Of a DNA stretch of 33,858 nucleotides, positions 18,487 through 26,983 are shown piece after piece. Below the pieces are notes generated by a model, which ran no database searches, was not told the origin of the DNA, and saw only the letters and a list, made by a program, of their open reading frames with translations. Position 1 is the stretch's first letter, and every line of letters starts with the position of its first letter. The translations under genes were made by a program, and so were the position numbers. The stretch comes from CAYPCH01 sp964409165 (GTDB lineage: Bacteria; Bacillota; Clostridia; Acetivibrionales; Acetivibrionaceae): positions 1 to 33,858 of the forward strand of contig CAYPCH010000026.1 of NCBI GenBank assembly GCA_964409165.1, written 5' to 3'.

Positions 18487-19695
18487 ATGGATTATAGAGT
18501 AGTAATTACAGGGCTTGGAGTTGTAGCTCCAAATGGCATAGGAAAAACAGAGTTTGAAAAGGCCTTATTAACTGGTGTTTCCGGAGTTGGTGAGGTAGAG
18601 TCGTTTGACACATCTCTTTTGAAGTTTCATAGGGGTTGTGAAGTAAAGAACCTTGCCTCTTCCCCCTATAGTGAAATTGGAAGAGCTTCTTTAATGGCAA
18701 ATATAGCAGCCCAACAAGCAATTAGTGATTCAAAACTTAAATCAGATGAAATAAAAAGTGATCTTATGGGAGTTGTTATTGGTACTGGACTTGGCGAAAT
18801 TCAAGCTGTAGAAAGTATAATAGAACATATAGTACAAAAAGGTTACGATGATGTGCCAATTGAGCTTTTAAAACAGTATAATCATGATAATATATCCTGT
18901 TCTATTGCTAAAAGTTTTGGAATTAAAGGTGTTAATTCTGTTGTATCTACAGCATGTTCAGCTGGAAACGATTCTATTATTTATGCATATAATCAGCTAA
19001 GGCTGAATAAAGCAAAAATAATGCTGGCAGGAGGGGTGGATCCTTTCTCAAAAATAGCATATATCGGTTTTTCACGTCTAAATGCTATGTCACCTGACGA
19101 ATGTAAACCTTTTGAAAAAAATCGAAAAGGTATTATTGTAGGTGAAGGAGCTGGAATTATGGTTCTTGAAACCCTTGATAATGCATTAGAAAGAAAAGCT
19201 TTTATTTATGGAGAAATAATAGGTTATGGAACAAGTTGTGACGCTTATCACATGACAGGTCCTGATCCAACTGAGCAAGGTGGAGCTGCTAAGGCTATAT
19301 CAAAGGCATTAAAGTCAGCAAAAATAGATACGAAGGATGTTGATTATATATGTGCTCATGGTACAGGAACAAATATTAATGATAAGGTAGAAACAATGGC
19401 CATAAAAAGAGTATTCGGATTACATGGGTACAATGTTCCTGTAAGTTCAATAAAGTCTATGATTGGTCATACAGGTGGAGCCGCTAGTGCAATTGGTGCA
19501 ATTGCCTGCTTAATTGCCATTAACAGGGGGGCAATACCCCCTACAATAAATTACTGTGAACCTGATCCGGAATGCGATCTTGATTATGTGGCAAACGAAG
19601 GTCGTTTGCATAAGATTAATATTGCAATTAATAATTCATTTGCTTTTGGAGGAAATAATTCTTGTGTAGTGATAAAGAGATATGTAGGTATTTAG
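18487..19695 (+). CDS. Beta-ketoacyl-ACP synthase, catalytically complete (KS2)
   Basis: Second active condensing enzyme of the cluster, close in sequence to KS1. Cys157 (STACSAG), His291 (HGTGT) and His328 (IGHTGGAASA) complete the catalytic set. It is 402 residues from ATG 18487. An upstream TTG at 18481 is in frame but only one or two bases from the GTAGGAGA site, so the ATG is preferred. It is followed by the degenerate partner CLF2 after 84 bases. Two complete KS/CLF pairs suggest two condensation phases with different chain-length windows, for example starter formation and extension, or two polyene arms. Confidence 0.92.
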   Translation: MDYRVVITGLGVVAPNGIGKTEFEKALLTGVSGVGEVESFDTSLLKFHRGCEVKNLASSPYSEIGRASLMANIAAQQAISDSKLKSDEIKSDLMGVVIGTGLGEIQAVESIIEHIVQKGYDDVPIELLKQYNHDNISCSIAKSFGIKGVNSVVSTACSAGNDSIIYAYNQLRLNKAKIMLAGGVDPFSKIAYIGFSRLNAMSPDECKPFEKNRKGIIVGEGAGIMVLETLDNALERKAFIYGEIIGYGTSCDAYHMTGPDPTEQGGAAKAISKALKSAKIDTKDVDYICAHGTGTNINDKVETMAIKRVFGLHGYNVPVSSIKSMIGHTGGAASAIGAIACLIAINRGAIPPTINYCEPDPECDLDYVANEGRLHKINIAINNSFAFGGNNSCVVIKRYVGI

Positions 19696-19779
19696 AATTG
19701 ATTTCTTATATTAATAACTTTAATCAGTGTTTTATAAAATGAAATTTTAATTATTTTAATTAAATTAGGAGTTAACTTT

Positions 19780-20988
19780 ATGTATAAAGAAGTAGTTATA
19801 ACTGGTGTGGGTATAGTTTCCTCCATAGGTATTGGGAAAATTGAGTTTTGGGAAGGCTTAATAAGTGAGTCTAGTGGGATAGGATATCTAAGCCTTTTTG
19901 ATGATTTGGAAGCAGACTGTATTTTGGCAGGTGAAATTAAAGATTTTAGTCCTGGTAGTTATATAGATAAAAAGGGGATTAAATATTACAACAGGTGCAC
20001 TCGGTTTGCCACAGTAGCATCAAAGTTAGCCCTTGATGATGCTGGTTTTAATGAATCAGATTTTAATGGAGATGAAGCTGGAGTAATATTGGGATCAGCT
20101 TTTGGAAGCCTAGGTAGTGTGAAAGATTTTTACACTGAAGCTTTAAAAGAGGGTCCAAGATATGTAAATCCTATGATGTTTCCAAATACTATGGCAATAA
20201 TACCTTCCAGTCAAGTAGCTATAAATCACGGAATAAAAGGAATAAATAGAACTTTTTCTAATGGGGTCACATCGGGGATTGATGCTATATGTTATGCTGT
20301 TGACCTTATTAGAACTGGTGAGGTTAAATTTGTCATAGGAGGAGGAGCAGAAGAATTATCTCCTTTTTTATATGCAAATAATTATAAACATCAAGCTAAT
20401 ATAGATAGTAATAAGCAGGATTGTGCGAATTTTGGAAATCCTTTAATCTATGGTGAAGGGTGTGGCTTTTTAATTCTTGAAGAAATGGAGCATGCCTTAA
20501 AAAGAGGTGCAAATATTTACGCTAGAATTTTAGGGTATGGACAGAGTTTTTCACCGGAAAGTAAAAGCTTTAGAGATATTCAATATGCAGCTAGCAGATC
20601 CATTGAAAAAGCGATGTCTGAAGCAGGTGTTATTTCTTCTGGTATTAGCCACATTTGTTCTAGTGCAAATTCGGAGTATGAATATAATTTTGTTGAAAAA
20701 GATGTAATTAGGAATTTGATTGAACAATCAGATTGTAGCATTAATTTTATTAAGCCTGCAATTGGAGAGTGCTTTGCTGCATCAAGTTCATTACAAGTTT
20801 GTGCAGGCGTTATGTCGTTAATGAAAAAGACAGTAATTCCTACATTTAGTCCTGAATTTAGTAAGTTTGATACTCTTATTAGTGAGAAAAAAAATATACA
20901 ACAAGAAAAAAAATTATCAACTATTCTATGTAATTCTTTTTCATTAAGCGGTAGCACAAGTTCCTTAGTATTAGGGGAATACAGATAG
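19780..20988 (+). CDS. Chain-length-factor-like ketosynthase lacking the active-site residues (CLF2)
   Basis: KS-fold protein of 402 residues with all three catalytic positions lost: Val163 at the cysteine site (FSNGVTSG), SSANS in place of HGTGT, and GE in place of GH (AIGECFAASS). The GE motif and the SNG preceding the nucleophile site are shared with CLF1, so the two partners probably come from one ancestor that had already lost catalysis. It is expected to dimerise with KS2. The start ATG follows TTAGGAG with nine bases spacing. It is more diverged than the other synthases, with a Lys-rich insertion near residues 365-375 (SEKKNIQQEKK). Confidence 0.87.
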   Translation: MYKEVVITGVGIVSSIGIGKIEFWEGLISESSGIGYLSLFDDLEADCILAGEIKDFSPGSYIDKKGIKYYNRCTRFATVASKLALDDAGFNESDFNGDEAGVILGSAFGSLGSVKDFYTEALKEGPRYVNPMMFPNTMAIIPSSQVAINHGIKGINRTFSNGVTSGIDAICYAVDLIRTGEVKFVIGGGAEELSPFLYANNYKHQANIDSNKQDCANFGNPLIYGEGCGFLILEEMEHALKRGANIYARILGYGQSFSPESKSFRDIQYAASRSIEKAMSEAGVISSGISHICSSANSEYEYNFVEKDVIRNLIEQSDCSINFIKPAIGECFAASSSLQVCAGVMSLMKKTVIPTFSPEFSKFDTLISEKKNIQQEKKLSTILCNSFSLSGSTSSLVLGEYR

Positions 20989-21020
20989 TAGTTATTTTAT
21001 TGGTTAAGGGGGGATAATTA

Positions 21021-22331
21021 ATGAAAATTGGTTTTATATCATTAAAAAATATATTATTAGGCAAAAACTTTGTGGATTTATGGACAAGCCCAAAAGAGAT
21101 TAACGCATATAAGCGGCTTTATACATGTCCTAATTTAGGGTTACTTACAGTTGCTGGATTAACGGACGAATCTTTTGAAATAAGCTATGTTGACGAAAAT
21201 CAAGAAAGTATTGATTTTGATGAATCGTATGACGTAGTTTGTTTATCACCTGTAGCACAACAAATATCAAATGCCTACTATGTGGCTGGAGAATTTAGAA
21301 AAAGAGGGGTAAAGGTAGTAATTGGTGGGATTCATGCTACTGTTGTACCTGATGAAGTTAAAAGTCATTGTGATAGTGTAATGATAGGTGAAGCTGAGAA
21401 CTATTGGGATGAATTTTTGTGTGATTTAAAGGGTGGAACTATAAAACCTAGATACGAAAGTATGAGTGGTCCAGCTGATTTAACTAAAACATCTATTCCT
21501 AGATACGATTTACTATCTAATCCTAGCTACTATAAACTTATATCTGTACAAGTTACAAGAGGCTGTCCCCATGACTGTGAATTCTGCGCATCGTCAAAAT
21601 TATATGGCCCGACATATAGACATAAAACAGTTGAACAAGTTGTGAATGAGATAAAAGCTATACAAAAAATCTGGAAAAATCCGTACATATATTTTACAGA
21701 TGATAATTTACTTGTAAAAAGGGAGTTTTCTAAAAAACTCTTAAAAGAATTAATTCCACTAAAAATAAGGTGGTATGCTTTTTCAGATATATCTATTGGT
21801 GAGGATGATGAATTACTGGAGCTTATGAAAAAGAGTGGATGTACCCAGGTGACTTTTGGGTTGGAAAGTTTATCGTTTACTAGTCTTGCCAGTATAAGTA
21901 AATGGAAGCAAAGGCAACTGGAAAAGTATCCATATCTTATAAAGAATATTCAATCTTATGGAATAGGAGCATTTGGTTCATTTGTAGTAGGATTAGACCA
22001 AGATGATACAAATGTATTTGAAACAATAAAAAACTTTGTTGTGGAGAATAACTTGTTTGGAACAAGTTTTTCAGTTCTTACCCCCTTTCCTGGGACAGCT
22101 TTGTATAAAAGGCTTAGTGAGGAAAACAGAATTATTGATGACAATTGGGACAACTATACTTGTTTTGATGTTGTTTTTCAGCCAAAGCTAATGTCTGTGA
22201 AAGAGTTAGAAGATGGATTTAGATGGTTATATAAGGAGATTTACTCTAATCAAGTTACTAACAGAAGATTAAAACATTTTACAAAGATTCTTGCTGAGAG
22301 GAGAATGCTTGATGAAACTAGGATTAATTAA
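21021..22331 (+). CDS. B12-binding domain radical SAM protein (rSAM1)
   Basis: Class B radical S-adenosylmethionine enzyme of 436 residues. An N-terminal cobalamin-binding Rossmann-like domain (about 1-150) has the VVIGGIHATVVPDE motif typical of the family but no DxHxxG, so cobalamin would be bound base-off without a His ligand. The radical SAM core starts at CPHDCEFC (Cys182, Cys186, Cys189 bind the 4Fe-4S cluster). Family members methylate unreactive carbons or form rings, as in hopanoid methylation and BchE; substrate here is unknown. The ATG follows AAGGGGGGA. The gene overlaps rSAM2 by 20 bases, and the two are paralogues of nearly equal length, pointing to a tandem duplication. Confidence 0.9.
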   Translation: MKIGFISLKNILLGKNFVDLWTSPKEINAYKRLYTCPNLGLLTVAGLTDESFEISYVDENQESIDFDESYDVVCLSPVAQQISNAYYVAGEFRKRGVKVVIGGIHATVVPDEVKSHCDSVMIGEAENYWDEFLCDLKGGTIKPRYESMSGPADLTKTSIPRYDLLSNPSYYKLISVQVTRGCPHDCEFCASSKLYGPTYRHKTVEQVVNEIKAIQKIWKNPYIYFTDDNLLVKREFSKKLLKELIPLKIRWYAFSDISIGEDDELLELMKKSGCTQVTFGLESLSFTSLASISKWKQRQLEKYPYLIKNIQSYGIGAFGSFVVGLDQDDTNVFETIKNFVVENNLFGTSFSVLTPFPGTALYKRLSEENRIIDDNWDNYTCFDVVFQPKLMSVKELEDGFRWLYKEIYSNQVTNRRLKHFTKILAERRMLDETRIN

Positions 22332-23604
22332 CCCAAGAGGTGCTTTTTTTAGTAATAATGATAGCATTGGTTCTGCATGGAAAAATTCAGCTGTTGCAAA
22401 CTCCACCATCAGATTTTATACATGTCCTAATCTAGGACTATTAACAGTAGCTAGTATTGCACAGAGTGTATTTGATGATATCAAATATATTGATGAGAAT
22501 TATCAGACTATAGATTATGATGAAAAGTTTGATGTTGTTGCTATTTCAGCAATGACCAATCAAATAAATAGAGCTTATTCAATTTCAGATGAGTTTAGAA
22601 GACGTGGAATAAAGGTTGTAATTGGAGGTGTTCATGCATCTGTATTGCCGGAAGAAGCAAAAATGCATGCAGACAGTGTGTTTGAAGGAGAAGCTGAAAA
22701 ATTGTGGCCAAAGTTTATGGAGGACTTATTAAGAGGAGAAATACGTCCTCATTACAAAAGTGAACAAGAAGTTGATGTTAGTACTGCACCAATTCCAAGA
22801 TTTGATCTTTTAGATATAAAAAATCATAAAATAGTTCCAATACAAACATCAAGGGGATGTCCTCACAAATGTGAATTTTGTTCCTCTTCAACTATATTTG
22901 GCACAAAATTTCGGTTTAAAAAAGTAGAACAGGTGGTCAAAGAGATTGAAGCCTTGAAGAAAGTATGGGACAGACCGTATATCTATTTTGCAGATGATAA
23001 TATGACTGCAAACAGGAAATATGCAAAAGAGTTAATGAAAGCAATCATACCTCTTAAGATAAGATGGCAAGGGTATTCGGATATTGCAGTTGCTCAAGAT
23101 GAAGAGTTGTTGGAATTGCTATATAAAAGTGGTTGTACTCATTTGCTAATAGGTCTTGAGAGTCTTTCCTATGACAACCTTGGTATTATTGAGAGTTGGA
23201 AGGCAAACCAATTAGATAAATATACCACAAATATAGAAAAAATTCAGTCTCATGGAATAGGTGTATTTGGATCCTTTATTCTTGGACTAGACAATGATAC
23301 AACTAGTGTTTTTCAAAATTTACGAAATTTTATTCTAGATAATAATCTTTTTGGAGCAATTATAACAGTTCAAACTCCTTTGCCAGGTACTAGACTTTAT
23401 GACAGGATAAAAAAAGATAACAGAATTTTAAATTATAATTGGGACTATTACACATTATTTGATGTTGTATGTAAACCTGTTAATATGTCCGTAGAAGAGC
23501 TTGAAGAGGGATTTGCATGGGTGTATAAGGAGATATATTCTTTAGAAGCTGTTAAAAAAAGGTCAATGCATTTTAAAAATATTATTTCAAAGTTAAAATA
23601 TTAA
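22312..23604 (+). CDS. B12-binding domain radical SAM protein (rSAM2)
   Basis: Paralogue of rSAM1, 430 residues, with the same two domains: B12-binding region (VVIGGVHASVLPEE) and radical SAM core with CPHKCEFC (Cys183, Cys187, Cys190). I chose ATG 22312 because GAGAGGAG at 22296-22303 fits it and MKLGLINPRG aligns with the rSAM1 start; the TTG at 22291 would place the ribosome site inside the gene. It begins within the last codons of rSAM1, so translation is probably coupled. Two copies suggest two sequential modifications or a heteromeric enzyme. The sequence alone does not tell methyltransferase from cyclase. Confidence 0.9.
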   Translation: MKLGLINPRGAFFSNNDSIGSAWKNSAVANSTIRFYTCPNLGLLTVASIAQSVFDDIKYIDENYQTIDYDEKFDVVAISAMTNQINRAYSISDEFRRRGIKVVIGGVHASVLPEEAKMHADSVFEGEAEKLWPKFMEDLLRGEIRPHYKSEQEVDVSTAPIPRFDLLDIKNHKIVPIQTSRGCPHKCEFCSSSTIFGTKFRFKKVEQVVKEIEALKKVWDRPYIYFADDNMTANRKYAKELMKAIIPLKIRWQGYSDIAVAQDEELLELLYKSGCTHLLIGLESLSYDNLGIIESWKANQLDKYTTNIEKIQSHGIGVFGSFILGLDNDTTSVFQNLRNFILDNNLFGAIITVQTPLPGTRLYDRIKKDNRILNYNWDYYTLFDVVCKPVNMSVEELEEGFAWVYKEIYSLEAVKKRSMHFKNIISKLKY

Positions 23605-23620
23605 GTGAGGAGTTAGTAAC

Positions 23621-24406
23621 ATGTATTTTGCAGGTATTGATATAGGTTCTATGACAGCTGAAACGGTGATTATTAATGATAAAAAAGAGGTTTTAAGCCA
23701 TAGTATCGTTAAATCGGGTTCTAATCATAAGGAATCAATAGATAGATCATTTTTACTTTCAATTGAAAAGGCTGGGATTTCAAAAGGCGATATAAAGCAT
23801 GTTGTGAGCACTGGATATGGAAGGATAAATGTTCCGTTTGCAAACAAACAAGTTACAGAAATTGCGTGTCATGGAAAAGGAGCGTATTACTTTTTTCCTA
23901 ATACAAAAACAGTAATTGATATTGGTGGGCAGGATAGCAAGGTGATTAAGCTCAATAAAAAAGGAAAAGTAATAGATTTTTGCATGAACGATAAATGTGC
24001 TGCAGGAACAGGAAGGTTTCTTGAAGTTATGGCTAACGCATTGGAGATAGATATAGACATGCTTGGGGAATATTCCTTAAAATCCAAAAAGGCTGTTGTA
24101 ATAAGTAGTATGTGTGGAATTTTTGCGGAGTCAGAAGTTATATCCAAGATTGCTAAAGGAGAAAACAAAGAAGATATAGTTCGTGGTATTCATAATTCTA
24201 TTGCACATAGAATTTCAGGAATGATTAATAGATTGAGTCTCGAAGATCAAGTAACTATGACAGGTGGAGGAGCAAAAAATATAGGAGTAATTCAGGCGGT
24301 AAAAGAAGAATTGAAGACAGAAGTGAATGTACCTGAGGATCCTCAAATTATTGGTGCTGTTGGAGCCTCATTAATAGCCTTGGAGGAATATTATGCTGAG
24401 TCATAA
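23621..24406 (+). CDS. ATP-dependent activator of 2-hydroxyacyl-CoA dehydratase / benzoyl-CoA reductase type (HgdC/BcrA-like)
   Basis: Oxygen-sensitive archerase, a homodimer with one bridging 4Fe-4S cluster that uses ATP to push a single low-potential electron into a partner enzyme. The 261-residue length matches HgdC. The actin-like fold shows GIDIGSMTAET (phosphate loop), DIGGQDSKVI and TGGGAKNIG. Cluster ligands Cys126 (NDKCAAGTGRF) and Cys165 (SSMCGIFAES) are present. It stands before the FAD enzyme and the two partner subunits, overlapping the FAD enzyme gene by 14 bases. Benzoyl-CoA reductases of class I use two different activator subunits; having only one here looks more like the dehydratase arrangement. 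Confidence 0.93.
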   Translation: MYFAGIDIGSMTAETVIINDKKEVLSHSIVKSGSNHKESIDRSFLLSIEKAGISKGDIKHVVSTGYGRINVPFANKQVTEIACHGKGAYYFFPNTKTVIDIGGQDSKVIKLNKKGKVIDFCMNDKCAAGTGRFLEVMANALEIDIDMLGEYSLKSKKAVVISSMCGIFAESEVISKIAKGENKEDIVRGIHNSIAHRISGMINRLSLEDQVTMTGGGAKNIGVIQAVKEELKTEVNVPEDPQIIGAVGASLIALEEYYAES

Positions 24407-25826
24407 AACATGTAAGGGTAGCTATGATGCTATAATAATCGGAAGCGGAATTGGAGGATTGGTATGTGCCAATTACTTGTCTAAGGCAGGTAAAAAAGTA
24501 TTGCTAATTGAACAACATTTTCAACCGGGAGGCTGTTGTACTTCATTTAAAAGAAAAGGATTTGTATTTGATGCTGGGGGACATTACTTTGGCAATTACA
24601 GGAAAGATGGCATATTTAGAGGAATTTTAGAGGATTTAGAAGTGGATGATAAAATTAGTTTTATTGAAGCAGATCCCGCAGATCACATTATTTTTCCGGA
24701 TTTTTCTGTGTATGTGTACAGGGATTTTGATAAAACTGTTTATGAACTTAGTAGTATTTTTCCTTGTGAGAAAGAGAATATTGAAGCTTTTATTAAGTAC
24801 ATAAAATCTTTTAATTTCACTCAAGCTTTTGCATTGAGAAATACTAAATTTGAAGATATACTAAATTCTTATTTTCAAGATACCAAGTTAAAGGCAGTTT
24901 TTGATGTATTACTTCTTTATATTGGACTTCCAGCTTCTGAAATATCAGCTGTTGCAGGAATTATATTATATCGGGATTTTATTCTGGATGGGGGATACTA
25001 TCCTTCAGGAGGAATGCAGGCTTTTTCAAACAAGCTTGCTCAAAAAATAGTAGATTTTGGTGGGGATGTTCTTCTATCCAATAAGGTTGAAAAAATAGAA
25101 ATGAATGATGGGAAAGTTGCTGGTGTTGAACTGGCAAATGGAAAAACTGTAAAATCAGAAGTCATAGTATCCAATGCAGATATTTCTCAAACACTATTGG
25201 GACTTGTAGGAGAAGAACATCTTAAAAGTGAGTATATTTCAAAGCTTAAATCCATGAAGACTTCGGTATCCCATTTTAATGTCTATTTGGGAATAAAAAG
25301 CGAAGTTATTTCTTCTCTTGATATAAAATGTAACACATGGTATATAACCTCATATGACATAAGTTCAACATATAAAGAAATGCTTTTAAATCCCCTCCAT
25401 GAAGACGGTTTTGTTCACTTGGCATTTCCGTCGTTATTTGATTCGAGCTTAGCACCTGAAGGTTATGAAGCAATGTTTACTACTGTACTTGCTCCTTATG
25501 AGACAAAGGAATTTTGGGATAGACATAGAGGAAGTGTTAGAGACACTGTAATAAAAAGAGCTGAAAATGTTATTCCAGGATTATCACAGAATATTGTTGT
25601 AGAGGAAACATCAACTCCACATACAATAGAACGATATACTTTAAACAAGAGAGGAGCAAATTATGGCTGGGAGATGAACCCTTCTCAAGTGGGGAGAATG
25701 CGGATTAATCAAGAATCCATAATAAGCGGTCTATATTTTGCAGGCCATTGGACTCAACCAGGTGCTGGCCTTGCTACAGCAGCTCAATCTGGTTTTCAGG
25801 CTTCAAAACTGATTTTAAAAAAATAG
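24393..25826 (+). CDS. Phytoene-desaturase-like FAD oxidoreductase
   Basis: NAD(P)/FAD-dependent oxidoreductase of 477 residues in the CrtI/carotenoid isomerase/retinol saturase superfamily. The N-terminal dinucleotide-binding motif is IIGSGIGGL (15-23), with an acidic strand end (LLIEQ) and the PGGCCTSFKRKGF flavin loop. The C-terminal FAD motif is GLYFAGHWTQPGAGLATAA. Family members desaturate, isomerise or saturate polyene chains, which fits a conjugated intermediate from the ketosynthases. No carotenoid genes such as phytoene synthase are nearby, so a carotenoid substrate is unlikely. Its start lies inside the end of the activator gene, preceded by TTGGAGGAA. Whether it adds or removes double bonds cannot be seen. 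Confidence 0.88.
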   Translation: MLSHKTCKGSYDAIIIGSGIGGLVCANYLSKAGKKVLLIEQHFQPGGCCTSFKRKGFVFDAGGHYFGNYRKDGIFRGILEDLEVDDKISFIEADPADHIIFPDFSVYVYRDFDKTVYELSSIFPCEKENIEAFIKYIKSFNFTQAFALRNTKFEDILNSYFQDTKLKAVFDVLLLYIGLPASEISAVAGIILYRDFILDGGYYPSGGMQAFSNKLAQKIVDFGGDVLLSNKVEKIEMNDGKVAGVELANGKTVKSEVIVSNADISQTLLGLVGEEHLKSEYISKLKSMKTSVSHFNVYLGIKSEVISSLDIKCNTWYITSYDISSTYKEMLLNPLHEDGFVHLAFPSLFDSSLAPEGYEAMFTTVLAPYETKEFWDRHRGSVRDTVIKRAENVIPGLSQNIVVEETSTPHTIERYTLNKRGANYGWEMNPSQVGRMRINQESIISGLYFAGHWTQPGAGLATAAQSGFQASKLILKK

Positions 25827-25850
25827 ATAGATTTGGATGTGGGATTACAT

Positions 25851-26945
25851 ATGTTAAATAAAATTTATGGAAATTATGATGAAATTATGGCAAACATTAA
25901 AGAACCAATTATTGGTTGGTTTTGCACTTATACTCCAGAAGAAATTATATTAGCTGCTGATGCACATCCCTATAGAATTAGGGGAGGAAATAATTTATCT
26001 GGTAAGTCAGAAAGGTATCTTCCCAACTTTTTTTGTCCTTATGCAGTGAGCTGTTTAGACATGGCTTTGTCAGGCAATTATGATTTCTTAACCGGAACAA
26101 TTTTCACAAATTCATGTAATGCAATGGAACGTCTTTATGATGTATGGAGTACTAAATTGCAAATACCTTATTCACATATGTTGGATGTTCCAAGAAATTG
26201 TAACAAAGATAGTATTGAATTTTTTGAAGGACGGTTAAAAGGGTTTATAAAAAGCATAGAAAAGGCATTGAATGTGGTTATAACAGAGGACAAACTTAAA
26301 ATTGCAATCAAGAAAACAAATAAAACGAGAGAATTATTAAGGAAGATTGAAAATGAGATTATAAAAGGCAATAGTTTAACTAGCACAAGAGATTTGCTTG
26401 AAATTGTGAGGGGAGCTTCTTACATTTCACGAGACAAATATAATGAAATGCTTAGTGAATACTTAGAAAAAATATTAATACAGAAAAAGCCTGATAAAAT
26501 GAAAAAACCTACTGTTATGATTATCGGAAGTATACTAGAGGATATGGAACTTTTGAATATAATTGAAAAAACAAATGCTAAGGTAATAGTTAATGAGCTT
26601 TGTAGTGGGAGTAGATACTATTCTACTAAAATAGACGAAGATACAGGCGAAGAGGCTTTAAAATGCATCGCTAGGTCATATATTGGAAAAAATCCATGCC
26701 CTAGAATGGTTGAGAGTGGGCAAACAAGAGCGAACTACATTATGAAGAAAGTTGAGGAATTAGAAATAGATGCAGTAATATACCATTCATTAAAGTTTTG
26801 TATAAATCATTCTTATGATTATTTGCATATAAAGAATGCATTAGGAAAAGAAGGTATTCCGGTTATGCTTGCAGAGAGTAGTTATAACTCTAGTGGTACA
26901 GAGCAATTAAGAATTAGAATAGAGGCATTTATAGAGATGCTTTAA
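25851..26945 (+). CDS. 2-hydroxyacyl-CoA dehydratase / benzoyl-CoA reductase family subunit 1
   Basis: Catalytic subunit of 364 residues, expected to form a heterodimer with the next gene product and to receive electrons from the activator. The fold signature IIGWFCTYTPEEIILAAD is at 20-37. Three cysteines sit where this family binds a 4Fe-4S cluster: Cys89 (FTNSCNAM), Cys251 (NELCSGSR) and Cys317 (LKFCINH). The C-terminus QLRIRIEAFIEML is shared with subunit 2. Enzymes of the family either dehydrate 2-hydroxyacyl-CoA or reduce aromatic rings by radical steps. I chose ATG 25851 over TTG 25833; GTGGGA lies six bases upstream. Extra cysteines at 25, 62 and 68 are of unknown role. Confidence 0.87.
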   Translation: MLNKIYGNYDEIMANIKEPIIGWFCTYTPEEIILAADAHPYRIRGGNNLSGKSERYLPNFFCPYAVSCLDMALSGNYDFLTGTIFTNSCNAMERLYDVWSTKLQIPYSHMLDVPRNCNKDSIEFFEGRLKGFIKSIEKALNVVITEDKLKIAIKKTNKTRELLRKIENEIIKGNSLTSTRDLLEIVRGASYISRDKYNEMLSEYLEKILIQKKPDKMKKPTVMIIGSILEDMELLNIIEKTNAKVIVNELCSGSRYYSTKIDEDTGEEALKCIARSYIGKNPCPRMVESGQTRANYIMKKVEELEIDAVIYHSLKFCINHSYDYLHIKNALGKEGIPVMLAESSYNSSGTEQLRIRIEAFIEML

Positions 26946-26983
26946 ATATATAATACATGAAAAATGTATAAGGGGGAACTGTA

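Noticed and set aside
24393..25826. Carotenoid biosynthesis based on the phytoene-desaturase-like gene
   Set aside because: No phytoene synthase, prenyl transferase or other carotenoid gene is present; the ketosynthase context suggests a different polyene.
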